This document shows positions 35,548 through 43,182 of a stretch of 64,000 nucleotides of DNA, piece by piece. Within the stretch, counting starts at the first letter, position 1. Each line of letters opens with the position of its first letter. Source of the stretch: CAWAPD01 sp963783865. Lineage in GTDB: Bacteria > Actinomycetota > Thermoleophilia > UBA2241. Position numbers and translations under genes: made by a program. The stretch covers positions 744,001 through 808,000 of the forward strand of contig CAWAPD010000001.1 of assembly GCA_963783865.1 (NCBI GenBank). The letters run 5' to 3'. The notes under the pieces were generated by a model. It did not search any database and was not told the DNA's origin. It saw only the letters and a program-made list of their open reading frames with translations.

Positions 35548-36470
35548 CTCCCGGTCTCCTCCGGCCAGCTCGACTGGCGCGCACGGCCACGACCGGCGCG
35601 CTTGCCCTGGAACATGAGATCGTCGGCGCGGCGCACCATTTCGTCGACCGAGGACGGCGGTTCGGTGAACGTGACCGCCCCTATCGTCTGCCCCACGTGC
35701 CACCGCTCGCCGACCGAACGGCGCACCTCTTCGGTGACGTCGGCGAGCACGAGTGCCGTGGCGTCCCGGTCGGTGTCGGGCAGCAGGAGCGCGAACTCGT
35801 CGCCGCCCAGCCTCGCCACGAGGTCGGTTTGACGCAGCCGCGAGGCTACGGCCCGGGCGACGGTCACGAGCACCTCGTCGCCGGCGGAGTGGCCGTATCT
35901 GTCGTTGACCTCCTTGAAGCGGTCGAGGTCGACGTATGCGAGGGTGAGCGCCCGGCCCGAGCGGCGCATCTGGGCCAGCGCGAGGGTGGCGCGCTCGCTG
36001 AAAGCACGACCGTTGGCGACCCCGGTGAGCGAGTCGGTCCGCGCCATGATGCGCTCACGGTCCCGGGCGCGCCGAACGTATGCGATCAGGGACACGATGA
36101 TCACGAAGAAGAGAAAGCGCACGAGCCCGTTCCAGGCATGGATCGGGCCGCTGATCCCGTTCGTGGTGGCCACGTCGAGGGCAGTCCACGTCACGGCGCC
36201 GAGAACGGCGAAGAGCATGCTCTCGCGCCACGACACCGACCAGGCGACGAGGACCATCGGCAGCAGGTAGAAGATCGACGACGCGACGTCGCCGCCGGTG
36301 AAGTAGTCGGCAACTGCCACCAGTGCGAGGAGCACGAGAGCAGCCAGCGTGATCGCCCAGGGGGGCTGCCGCGCGATCGTGTCGAGGGCGGCGTCGAACG
36401 CGGAGTCGATCCGCGTCGTCTCGCGCGTGACGGGCGAGCGTTCCCACTGGCTGTGACGCGGAGTCTCCAT
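35544..36470 (-). CDS. Membrane-bound GGDEF diguanylate cyclase
   Basis: A 308-residue protein with about five transmembrane helices (residues 38-130) and a cytosolic GGDEF domain (about 142-300). The active-site motif is intact (LGGDEFALLLPD), with the substrate-binding stretch VDLDRFKEVNDRYGHSAGDE. An RxxD inhibitory site (RQTD) lies five residues before GGDEF. It should make c-di-GMP from GTP under feedback inhibition, responding to a membrane or ligand signal. The 3' end overlaps the LOR/SDH gene in CTAG. A second GGDEF protein lies at 49777. Confidence 0.9.
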   Translation of the reverse strand: METPRHSQWERSPVTRETTRIDSAFDAALDTIARQPPWAITLAALVLLALVAVADYFTGGDVASSIFYLLPMVLVAWSVSWRESMLFAVLGAVTWTALDVATTNGISGPIHAWNGLVRFLFFVIIVSLIAYVRRARDRERIMARTDSLTGVANGRAFSERATLALAQMRRSGRALTLAYVDLDRFKEVNDRYGHSAGDEVLVTVARAVASRLRQTDLVARLGGDEFALLLPDTDRDATALVLADVTEEVRRSVGERWHVGQTIGAVTFTEPPSSVDEMVRRADDLMFQGKRAGRGRARQSSWPEETGS

Positions 36471-36533
36471 GGTGCCACTACTGTCGCACGGTCATTCTGG
36501 CTCCCCGGCTGGCCCTGCCGACACGCCCGGCGC

Positions 36534-38168
36534 CTACTGCAGGTACTTCTCCCGCATCGCGACCTTGTTGAGCTTGCCGACGCTGGTGCGGTCGATCGCC
36601 TGAACGGCCTGGAACTCCGTCAGCAGCGCCTCGCGCGGCAGCACGCCGGCGGCGATGAACCCCTTCACGTGCGCGCGCAGCTCCTTCTCGGGGACGGCGC
36701 CGCCATCCCTCATCACCACGAGGGCGAGCGGGACCTCGCCCCACTTCACGTCGGGCCGCGCGATCACGGCCGCCTCGGCCACCGATTCGTGGCCGGCGAC
36801 GATGTCCTCGATCTCCAGCGACGACAGCCACTCGCCGCCGATCTTGATGATGTCCTTGGCCCGGTCGGTGATGCGGATCGAGCTCTTCTCGTTCCAGGCG
36901 GCGATGTCCTGGGTGTGCATCCAGCCGCCCTCCCAGAGCTTCCTGGAGTTGGCGTGGTCCTTGTAGTAGCCCTGCGTGAGCCAGGGAGCGCGCACCACGA
37001 TCTCGCCGCTGGCACGGTCGTCGTGCGGCACCTCGACGCCGTCCTCGTCGACGACCTTGAGGTTCACCAGCGCGATCGGCGTGCCGGTGCGCACGCGCAG
37101 CGCGGCTTGCTCCTCGATGGGCAGCCGTGTCTCCTCGGGCGAGAGGTTGGTCACGGTGAGCACGGGGCACGTCTCGGACAGGCCGTAGCCCACGGCGACG
37201 TCGATGCCGCGCTGCAGCGCCGCCAGCGCGACCGGCTTGGGCAGCGCCGACCCGCCGATGAGGCACTTCCAATGGGACAGGTCGATCTGCGCGGTGGCGG
37301 GGTCGGTGATGAGCAGGTGCAGGATCGTCGGGACGCAGTGCGAGAAGGTGACGCCCTCGGTGACCATCAGCTTGAGCAGCACCTCGGGCACGTACTTGCC
37401 CGGGTAGACCTGCTTGAGCCCGAGCATGGTGGCGACGTACGGGATCCCCCACGCGTGCACGTGGAACATGGGCGTGAGCGGCATGTAGACGTCTTCGCGT
37501 GAGACGTGACAGACGTTGGCCGAGCAGATCGTGGCCGCGCAGCTGAGCGTGTGCAGCACGATCTGGCGGTGGCTGAAGTAGACTCCCTTGGGCATGCCCG
37601 TCGTGCCGGTCGAGTAGAAGATGGTGGCGCGGGTGTTCTCGTCGAAGTCGGGGAACTCGGCCATGGGCTCGGCGGCGGCGAGCAGCTCCTCGTACTCACC
37701 GGCGAACGTGAGTGGGCTCTCGAGCGCGCCGTCGTCGCTCATCAGGACCATCTGCTTGATCGTCTCGAGGCGGCCCTTCACGTGCTCGATCAAGGGCACG
37801 AACTCCGAGTTGATGATGAGAAGGTCGTCCTCGGCGTGGTCGATCGTGTAGACGAGCTGCTCGGGAGACAGGCGCACGTTCACCGTGTGGAGCACGGCGC
37901 CGATCATCGGGATCGCGTAGAAGCACTCGAGGTAGCGGTGGCTGTCCCAGTCCATGACGGCCACGGTGTCACCCGGCTTGACGCCGAGGTCCGTGAGGGC
38001 CGAGGCGAGACGCGCCACGCGCTCGCGGAACTGCCGGTACGTGAAGCGCCGGTCCCTGGAGACGATCTCCTGGTCGAGGTCGCTGACCATGGGCGTCATG
38101 AAGAGGTTCTTGATCAGGAGCGGGTACTCGTAGGCATCCGAGATCCGCCAGATCAGGTTGTCGCTCAT
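36534..38168 (-). CDS. Long-chain fatty-acyl-CoA synthetase-like (AMP-forming)
   Basis: A 544-residue member of the adenylate-forming superfamily. The P-loop is YSTGTTGMPKGVYFSHRQ, the A4/A5 region VAVGYGLSETCPVLT, the A7 motif GWMHTQDIAAWNE, the hinge DRAKDIIKIGGEWLSS, and the catalytic Lys lies in SVGKLNKVAMREKYL. Substrate specificity (fatty acid length or aryl acid) is not decided by these motifs. The ATG at 38168 has GGGAGG four bases upstream. It appears monocistronic. It activates acids with ATP and CoA for lipid synthesis or degradation. Confidence 0.9.
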   Translation of the reverse strand: MSDNLIWRISDAYEYPLLIKNLFMTPMVSDLDQEIVSRDRRFTYRQFRERVARLASALTDLGVKPGDTVAVMDWDSHRYLECFYAIPMIGAVLHTVNVRLSPEQLVYTIDHAEDDLLIINSEFVPLIEHVKGRLETIKQMVLMSDDGALESPLTFAGEYEELLAAAEPMAEFPDFDENTRATIFYSTGTTGMPKGVYFSHRQIVLHTLSCAATICSANVCHVSREDVYMPLTPMFHVHAWGIPYVATMLGLKQVYPGKYVPEVLLKLMVTEGVTFSHCVPTILHLLITDPATAQIDLSHWKCLIGGSALPKPVALAALQRGIDVAVGYGLSETCPVLTVTNLSPEETRLPIEEQAALRVRTGTPIALVNLKVVDEDGVEVPHDDRASGEIVVRAPWLTQGYYKDHANSRKLWEGGWMHTQDIAAWNEKSSIRITDRAKDIIKIGGEWLSSLEIEDIVAGHESVAEAAVIARPDVKWGEVPLALVVMRDGGAVPEKELRAHVKGFIAAGVLPREALLTEFQAVQAIDRTSVGKLNKVAMREKYLQ

Positions 38169-38330
38169 TGAGCCTCCCTCACCCCCTGGCGACGCCCAGC
38201 AACGGGGCGCCGCGCGCTGCCTGGCTTCTGAACGAGACCATATGGGATTGCGGGGCGGGAGGCCAGCAACACGATTAGCTTGGCGAGGGTACGGGGTATG
38301 AGGTCCGACACGGCGACGCGGGAGGGGGTC

Positions 38331-38402
38331 ATGAGGATCGCACTGAGGGCTGTTCCTCTTCTGGGGCTGGTAGCTCTGGCTTTCGCCTTCGTTTCCACTT
38401 GA
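38331..38402 (+). CDS. Possible 23-residue hydrophobic peptide or truncated signal peptide
   Basis: ATG 38331 follows GGGAGGGGG and encodes a basic start and one hydrophobic helix (VPLLGLVALAFAF) before TGA. It could be a membrane microprotein or the remnant of a secreted protein. No promoter was identified. Support is limited to the strong ribosome site and the composition. Confidence 0.3.
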   Translation: MRIALRAVPLLGLVALAFAFVST

Positions 38403-38500
38403 TGAACTGAGGGCGACGAGTTCGTCGCGCTGTATGGCACGCCGAGGAGCGGGCCCGCGGTCCAGGGGTAGCCGACCGCCCGTTCCCGTGCCGACCGAAG

Positions 38501-38539
38501 TGAGGGCGGGGGTGCGACCCAGTCGCACCCCCGCCCTCA
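38501..38539. repeat. 18-bp perfect palindrome
   Basis: Arms 38501-38518 and 38522-38539 around CCA; CCGA/TCGG extends the symmetry outward. It lies 25 bases from the next palindrome. No T-run follows. Confidence 0.75.
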
Positions 38540-38564
38540 TCGGTGCTTCAGTCTTCCGGGAAAC

Positions 38565-38611
38565 GCGAAGGGCGGGGGGCGGCTGCGTGGCAGCCGCCCC
38601 CCGCCCTTCGC
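38565..38611. terminator. 22-bp perfect palindrome, likely terminator of the ABM-like gene
   Basis: Arms 38565-38586 and 38590-38611 around GTG, 13 bases beyond the TGA at 38624 on the minus strand. The core GGGCGGGGGGC is close to that of the palindromes at 58694 and 19472. Confidence 0.7.
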
Positions 38612-38623
38612 CCGACGAGTGCC

Positions 38624-38924
38624 TCAGGCGGCCTTCTGCGCCGAGTAATCCGAGGCGCCCGCCTCGGTGAGCAGCCTGACTGTCGGCTCGCCGATCACGC
38701 CACCCTTGGCCATCGCCTCGCGAAGGCGTCGGGTCGTTCAGGAAGGCGTTCGCCTCCGCCGTGCTCGGCCACTGCGTGAGGATCGTGATGTCGTTGGGGT
38801 CGTCGAGCCCGCGGTAGACGAGATAGCCGGTGCTGCCGTGGCGGCGGCGCATCGCGTCGTGCTCGTCGAAGGCCGGACGCCACTTCTCGTAGTCGGTGAC
38901 GTGGTGCTGTACCAGGACGATCAT
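38624..38924 (-). pseudogene. Small ABM/DABB-like protein, frameshifted
   Basis: ATG 38924 has GAGGAG six bases upstream and opens a reading frame MIVLVQHHVTDYEKWRPAFD typical of small dimeric alpha-beta barrel (ABM/DABB-like) proteins. It stays in frame through STAEANAFLNDP. The frame then breaks near 38720-38735. The family-like continuation LREAMAKGGVIGEPTVRLL ending in AQKAA and TGA is found in another frame. The total of 301 bases means one extra or two missing bases. Intact it would be about 100 residues. It may be an assembly error. Such proteins include small monooxygenases and ligand-binding proteins. Confidence 0.7.
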
Positions 38925-39012
38925 CTCGCGCTCCTCGCGTCGCTCGACAGTACGAGTGGCCCTCTTCCACTCATCCGATGGAGGCAGTCCCGTTGCGCGG
39001 GACGGAGCGAGA

Positions 39013-39052
39013 CGGGGCGGGCGCGGGTGCCTGAGCACCCGCGCCCGCCCCG
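39013..39052. terminator. 18-bp perfect palindrome after the beta-helix gene
   Basis: Arms 39013-39030 and 39035-39052 around CTGA, 21 bases beyond the minus-strand stop at 39074. Outer arm CGGGGCGGG. Confidence 0.7.
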
Positions 39053-39073
39053 GAGGGTGGCATCCCGCGGGGG

Positions 39074-39727
39074 CTACGCGGTCGCCGGGGGAGCGTAGGT
39101 CGTGGTGTACGCGGCGGAGGCCTGAGCGGCTTTGCGCCGGTCGTCCCGACGCACGAGCCAGACGACCAGCGCCACGGCGCCTCCGATGGCGAGGAGCGAC
39201 ATGACGAAGCCCGTCAGCGCCAGCATCACCAGGATGGCGAGCCCGCCGACCGCGGCGGCCACGACGCCGACGAAGGCCACGGCGGCCGCGATCATCGCCT
39301 GACCGGCGGTGACGCCGCGCACGCTGCCGGTATCGCCGGTCACGATGGCGCCGGGCGCCGTCCTCACGGCGCCGCCGATGGCGACCACACTCGTGTCGTC
39401 GGCCTGCAGCTCGGTGCCGACCTGGGCCGTCTTCTCGATCTTCACGTCGCCACCGATCGTGACGACGGTGTGACGCACGGTGCCGGCGATGTCGGCGTTC
39501 CCGCCGAACACCGTGACCGAGTTCACCGTCTGTCCCGGCGCCACATAGACGTCGGTGCCGGCCTTGACGACGTCGCCGCCGCCCGCCACGTAGGCGCGCG
39601 GGCCGGCGAGGGCGGCGGGGGCCGCGACGGCCAGGACGACGAGCGCGACGACCGCGAGCCCTGCGAGGGCCGTTGCCCGCCCCCGCCGTCGCGCCGGCCG
39701 CCTGATGAGGGTCCGCATGTCGTTCAT
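39074..39727 (-). CDS. Membrane protein with exported beta-helix-like domain
   Basis: A 217-residue protein. ATG 39727 has GGAGG five bases upstream. A basic start and hydrophobic segment (about residues 18-42) serve as signal. A repetitive segment follows in which hydrophobic beta strands alternate with Gly (TVNSVTVFGGNADIAGTVRH, then VVTIGGDVKIEKTAQVGTEL), as in bactofilin/polymer-forming right-handed beta helices. Two C-terminal transmembrane helices (about 140-190) and a basic cytosolic tail end the protein. It could form a small surface or cell-wall-associated assembly; the function is unknown. Confidence 0.65.
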   Translation of the reverse strand: MNDMRTLIRRPARRRGRATALAGLAVVALVVLAVAAPAALAGPRAYVAGGGDVVKAGTDVYVAPGQTVNSVTVFGGNADIAGTVRHTVVTIGGDVKIEKTAQVGTELQADDTSVVAIGGAVRTAPGAIVTGDTGSVRGVTAGQAMIAAAVAFVGVVAAAVGGLAILVMLALTGFVMSLLAIGGAVALVVWLVRRDDRRKAAQASAAYTTTYAPPATA

Positions 39728-39858
39728 GACTGCCTCCGTGGAGTCGCTTGCTCTCTGGTCCAGAGGCTACCCGTCACGGTGAGGCGCGTCGTCGCTCTCA
39801 AGGGTGGAATCGCGGTCTGGCGCGAGGGGTGAGTTGGGTAGGCCTCGAGAGGTAGTCC

Positions 39859-39896
39859 GGGGCGGCGGCTGCCCCGCAGGGAGCAGCCGCCGCCCC
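39859..39896. repeat. 14-bp palindrome in a divergent intergenic region
   Basis: GGGGCGGCGGCTGC (39859-39872) pairs with 39883-39896 across a 10-base loop. Both flanking genes are transcribed away from it, so it is not a terminator for either. A small GGCAGCCTGCC hairpin follows. Confidence 0.65.
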
Positions 39897-39948
39897 GCCC
39901 CCGGCAGCCTGCCGGAACGGCGACGGCGGCGGGCCGCCGATGGGCGGC

Positions 39949-39954
39949 TATAAT
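39949..39954 (+). promoter_or_regulatory. Consensus -10 box of the flavodiiron gene
   Basis: A perfect TATAAT lies 43 bases before ATG 39998, giving a leader of about 37 bases. The -35 region is GC-rich without a match. Confidence 0.6.
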
Positions 39955-39997
39955 CGACGGCGAGCCCTTCGTCTCTCCAGAACCCCGCGAGGTCCGC

Positions 39998-41212
39998 ATG
40001 AAAGCACGCCAGATCGTCCCCGATGTCTACCTGCTCGGCGCCGTCGACTGGGACCGCCGGCTGTTCGACGCGCTCATCCCGCTCCCCGACGGCACCAGCT
40101 ACAACGCGTACTTCGTGCAGGGCGGCGACAAGTGCGCCCTGATCGACACGGTCGACCCCGACAAATGGGCGACGCTCGCGAGCCAGCTCGACGAGCTGCC
40201 GGCGCCCGACTACCTGGTCGTCCACCACGTGGAGCAGGACCACTCGGGCGCCACGCCGATGGTCCTCGAGCGCTATCCGGACGTGACGATCGTGTGCAAC
40301 GACCGCGCCAAGGGCATGCTGGTCGACCACCTGCACGTCGACGAAGCCCGCCTCCAGGTGGTGGCCGACGGAGAGACGATCGACCTCGGCGGCAAGACGC
40401 TGCAGTTCGTGTTCACGCCCTGGGTGCACTGGCCCGAGACGATGAGCACCTGGCTGGCCGAGGACCAGATCCTGTTCAGCTGCGACTTCTTCGGCTCGCA
40501 CCTGGCGACCAGCGACCTGTTCGCCGACCGCCACGAGGTCTATGACGGCGCCAAGCGGTACTACGCCGAGATCATGATGCCGTTCGCGCCGCAGGTGCTG
40601 AAGAACGTCGACAAGGTCACGCAGTTCCCGATCAGGTACATCGGGCCCAGCCACGGGCCCGTCTACGACGACCCGCAGTTCATCATCGACGCCTACCGCG
40701 ACTGGGCCGGCGGCGAGCCGCAGAACATCGTCTGCCTGCCGTTCGTGTCGATGCACGGCTCGACCGCGCTCATGGTCGACCGGCTGACGGCGGCGCTGGC
40801 CGATCGCGGCGTGACCGTCGAGCGGTTCGACCTGACCACGCTCGACGCCGGCGAGCTCGCCAGCTCGCTGGTCCACGCCGGCACGATCGTCCTGGGTACG
40901 CCGACCGTGCTGACGGGGCCGCACCCGCTGGCCGCCAACGCCGCCGTGCTGGCGAACGCGCTCAAGCCGAAGACCAAGTTCGCGACGGTGATCGGCTCGT
41001 ACGGCTGGGCCGGCAAGACGGTCGAGACGCTGCAGCAGTTGATGGGGCGGCTCAAGGTCGAGTTCCTCGAACCGGTGATGTGCAAGGGGATGCCGCGCGA
41101 GACCGACTTCGCCGCGCTCGACGCGCTGGCCGACACGATCGCCGACAAGCACAAGGACCTGGCGCCGCGGCGCCACGCCGACAGCTTGGTCTGCCGGCCG
41201 GTGGTCTGCTGA
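39998..41212 (+). CDS. Flavodiiron protein (FprA / rubredoxin:oxygen oxidoreductase type)
   Basis: A 404-residue A-type flavoprotein. The metallo-beta-lactamase-like half holds the diiron ligands: HHVEQDHSG (about residues 76-84), Asp in FSCDFFGSHLATSD, and a final His in YIGPSHGPVY. The flavodoxin half binds FMN (PFVSMHGSTALMVDRL, TPTVLTGPHPL, VIGSYGWAGKTVETL). It reduces oxygen to water, or nitric oxide to N2O, in the cytosol of anaerobes and microaerobes. There is no rubredoxin or reductase fusion at the C-terminus. The gene is monocistronic, with a strong -10 and a perfect 48-base palindrome after the stop. Confidence 0.92.
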   Translation: MKARQIVPDVYLLGAVDWDRRLFDALIPLPDGTSYNAYFVQGGDKCALIDTVDPDKWATLASQLDELPAPDYLVVHHVEQDHSGATPMVLERYPDVTIVCNDRAKGMLVDHLHVDEARLQVVADGETIDLGGKTLQFVFTPWVHWPETMSTWLAEDQILFSCDFFGSHLATSDLFADRHEVYDGAKRYYAEIMMPFAPQVLKNVDKVTQFPIRYIGPSHGPVYDDPQFIIDAYRDWAGGEPQNIVCLPFVSMHGSTALMVDRLTAALADRGVTVERFDLTTLDAGELASSLVHAGTIVLGTPTVLTGPHPLAANAAVLANALKPKTKFATVIGSYGWAGKTVETLQQLMGRLKVEFLEPVMCKGMPRETDFAALDALADTIADKHKDLAPRRHADSLVCRPVVC

Positions 41213-41224
41213 GGACGGCGCGCT

Positions 41225-41272
41225 GAAGGGGCGGGGCGGCGGCGCCTCGAGGCGCCGCCGCCCCGCCCCTTC
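41225..41272. terminator. 48-base perfect palindrome between the flavodiiron and EamA genes
   Basis: Arms of 22 bases (41225-41246 and 41251-41272) plus a TCGA centre make the whole element self-complementary. It starts 12 bases after the flavodiiron stop and covers the -35 position of the next promoter (-10 at 41276). Confidence 0.75.
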
Positions 41273-41275
41273 CCA

Positions 41276-41281
41276 TAGAAT
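41276..41281 (+). promoter_or_regulatory. Leaderless -10 box of the second EamA gene
   Basis: TAGAAT ends six bases before ATG 41288. It abuts the palindrome, so a cruciform or hairpin there could affect promoter use. Confidence 0.55.
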
Positions 41282-41287
41282 CGCCCA

Positions 41288-42124
41288 ATGTTCACGATCT
41301 TCACCGGACTCGCCTCGTCGCTGTCGTATGCCGTCAGCGACATGCTCTCGCAGCGGGTCGTGCGCACGGCGCACGCGCTGCGAGTGGTCTTCTGGGTGCT
41401 GGCCATCGGCGTTGTGCTCGTCGTGCCGGCGGCGCTGCTGATCGAGGGTCTGCCGAGCGGCGGCGGCCAGTGGCACAGCGCACTGGTCGCCGCCGTCGCC
41501 GGTGTCTTCTACATCTTCGCGTACCTCTGCCTGATCGAGGGCCTGCGCCACGGGGACCTGTCCATCGTCACCGCCCTGAACGCGCTGCAGGGCGCGGTGA
41601 TCGCCGCCTGGGCGGTCGGTACCGGCGAGCACGTCACGGCGCTGATCGGCGCCGGCCTGGCCCTCGCCGTCGTCGGCGGGACGCTGTCGGCCGTGCAGGG
41701 CCGGGCGAGGTCGGCGGCCGGCGCCGGCTGGAGCCTCGCCTCGGCGGTGCTGTTCGCCGTCGTCGTGATCCTGTACGACCACGCCCAGGCACTGCCGGCG
41801 CTCTCGGTCGCGGCCGTCTCGCGCCTGAGCTCGTTCGTGGTGGCCGTGCCGCTGGTCCTGCTCGCGACCCGGGGCGTTGCGATCGACCGCGCGCACCGCG
41901 GCGCCATGGCCGGCGCCGGCGCCCTCGAAGTGCTGGGCCTGGTGCTCGTGAACCTGTCGGTCGCGTCGGGGCCGCTGGCGGTCGCCGGCGTCATGATCTC
42001 GCAGTTCGCCACCTTCGGTCTGCTGCTCGGCATGGTGCTGCTGCACGAGCGCCCGCGGCCTCACCAGCTCGTCGGCGTCGCCTGCACGATCGTCGCCGTC
42101 ACCCTGCTATCGATCGTCGCCTGA
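41288..42124 (+). CDS. EamA/DMT family membrane transporter
   Basis: A 278-residue protein of ten predicted helices in two EamA repeats (first from GLASSLSYAVSDMLSQRVV; second from SLASAVLFAVVVILYDHA). It contains LCLIEGLRHGDLSIVTALNAL and the final VGVACTIVAVTLLSIVA, typical of EamA proteins. A small-metabolite exporter is likely, substrate unknown. No ribosome site precedes the ATG, in keeping with leaderless translation. Confidence 0.85.
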   Translation: MFTIFTGLASSLSYAVSDMLSQRVVRTAHALRVVFWVLAIGVVLVVPAALLIEGLPSGGGQWHSALVAAVAGVFYIFAYLCLIEGLRHGDLSIVTALNALQGAVIAAWAVGTGEHVTALIGAGLALAVVGGTLSAVQGRARSAAGAGWSLASAVLFAVVVILYDHAQALPALSVAAVSRLSSFVVAVPLVLLATRGVAIDRAHRGAMAGAGALEVLGLVLVNLSVASGPLAVAGVMISQFATFGLLLGMVLLHERPRPHQLVGVACTIVAVTLLSIVA

Positions 42125-42215
42125 GGGGTAACTGCGCGCACGCGGGTCAGGGTCGCGGGGCGACGACAGATCGACAGGCGGGTCGACGACTGAAGGGACG
42201 ACCGGGCGCTCGACG

Positions 42216-42221
42216 TAGAAT
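42216..42221 (+). promoter_or_regulatory. Leaderless -10 box of the amidase gene
   Basis: TAGAAT ends six bases before GTG 42228. Confidence 0.55.
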
Positions 42222-42227
42222 GGCCGT

Positions 42228-43151
42228 GTGACCGACTTCCTCCCAGGCCCGATCCACACCGAGGAGCACGTGCGGCAGCGCCGGCTCGAGCGCCGTCGCC
42301 GCCGGCGTCGCCGCCGGATAGCGTTCATCGTCATCGTCGTGGTCGTCGTCGCCGCGATCGTGGCCGCGGTCGTGCTCGCCACCGGGCACAAGGGGGAGGC
42401 GAAGCCCAAGCCGGCCGGGACGCACAAGGCGACGCCGTCGGCCAAGCCGAAGGCTTCGCACACGGCGTCGCCCACGTCGGGCGCGCAAGCGGCGGCGTCT
42501 GTCTCGCCGTCGCCGGCGGCGACGGCGACCACCACCACCGCCCAGCAGTCCTCGTCCGCAGAGCTCGCCGGCGCGAGCCGGCCTCGCATCGTCCAGGACC
42601 CCGTCCCGTACGGGCCGGCGCGCAAGGCCGAGATGGCGCAGTACTCGCTCAAGCACTACGGCCAGGACACGTGGGTGCTGCGCCCGTCGGCGATCGTCCT
42701 GCACTACACGGCGGGCCCCAGCTATTCGGCCGCCCACGCGACCTTCGAGTCGAATGCCACCAACCTCGGCGAGCTGCCGGGCGTCGCGTCGCACTTCATC
42801 ATCGATAAGGACGGGACCATCTACCAGCAGGTGCCCCTGGACGTGCGCTGCCGCCATACCATCGGCCTCAACCATTGCGCGGTCGGGATCGAGTTCGTTC
42901 AAGAGGCGACTTCGTCGCCGTCGACCGCCACGGCCGCGATCTTCGCCCGCAAGGCCCAGCTCGGCGCCGGCCTGCGCCTGGTCGCCTGGCTCCAGGCGAA
43001 GTACGGCATCGCCGACAGGAACGTGATCGGGCACGGCATGGCAAACAGCAGCCCGCTGTTCAAGGACCTCGAGGGCTGGCGCAACGACCACGTGGACTGG
43101 GAAGCTCCCGCCGTCGCGCGCTTCCAGGGGCTGCTGGACCAGATGAAGTGA
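42228..43151 (+). CDS. Membrane-anchored N-acetylmuramoyl-L-alanine amidase
   Basis: A 307-residue protein beginning at GTG, with a run of nine Arg residues, one transmembrane helix (about 31-52) and a Lys/Pro/Ser/Thr-rich extracellular linker to about 125. The amidase_2 (PGRP-type) domain follows. Its zinc ligands appear in VLHYTAGPSYS, in GLNHCAVGIEFV and in RNVIGHGMAN, with SHFIIDKDGTIYQQVPLDVRCRH-like features (DKDGTIYQ) typical of the fold. It cleaves the amide between MurNAc and the stem peptide at the cell wall. The final ligand segment has HGMAN rather than the usual HxEx pattern, so activity is likely but not certain. Confidence 0.85.
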   Translation: MTDFLPGPIHTEEHVRQRRLERRRRRRRRRIAFIVIVVVVVAAIVAAVVLATGHKGEAKPKPAGTHKATPSAKPKASHTASPTSGAQAAASVSPSPAATATTTTAQQSSSAELAGASRPRIVQDPVPYGPARKAEMAQYSLKHYGQDTWVLRPSAIVLHYTAGPSYSAAHATFESNATNLGELPGVASHFIIDKDGTIYQQVPLDVRCRHTIGLNHCAVGIEFVQEATSSPSTATAAIFARKAQLGAGLRLVAWLQAKYGIADRNVIGHGMANSSPLFKDLEGWRNDHVDWEAPAVARFQGLLDQMK

Positions 43152-43158
43152 CCGTGGC

Positions 43159-43176
43159 GCGGCGCCGCGGCGCCGC
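43159..43176. terminator. 18-base perfect palindrome between convergent genes
   Basis: GCGGCGCCGCGGCGCCGC is self-complementary and lies between the amidase stop (43151) and the homoserine dehydrogenase stop (43183), so it could terminate both transcripts. Confidence 0.5.
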
Positions 43177-43182
43177 GAGCCT

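Larger units (their letters stand above)
38169..38623. other. Gene-poor region with two palindromes and a tiny ORF
   Basis: This 455-base stretch lies between the acyl-CoA synthetase start and the 3' end of the frameshifted ABM-like gene. It holds a 23-codon hydrophobic ORF (38331-38402) and two adjacent long palindromes (38501-38539 and 38565-38611). Nothing else was recognised. Confidence 0.6.

Noticed and set aside
38500..38612. Insertion-sequence remnant because of paired inverted repeats
   Set aside because: The two palindromes are each self-contained hairpins with different sequences, and there is no transposase fragment or target duplication between or beside them.
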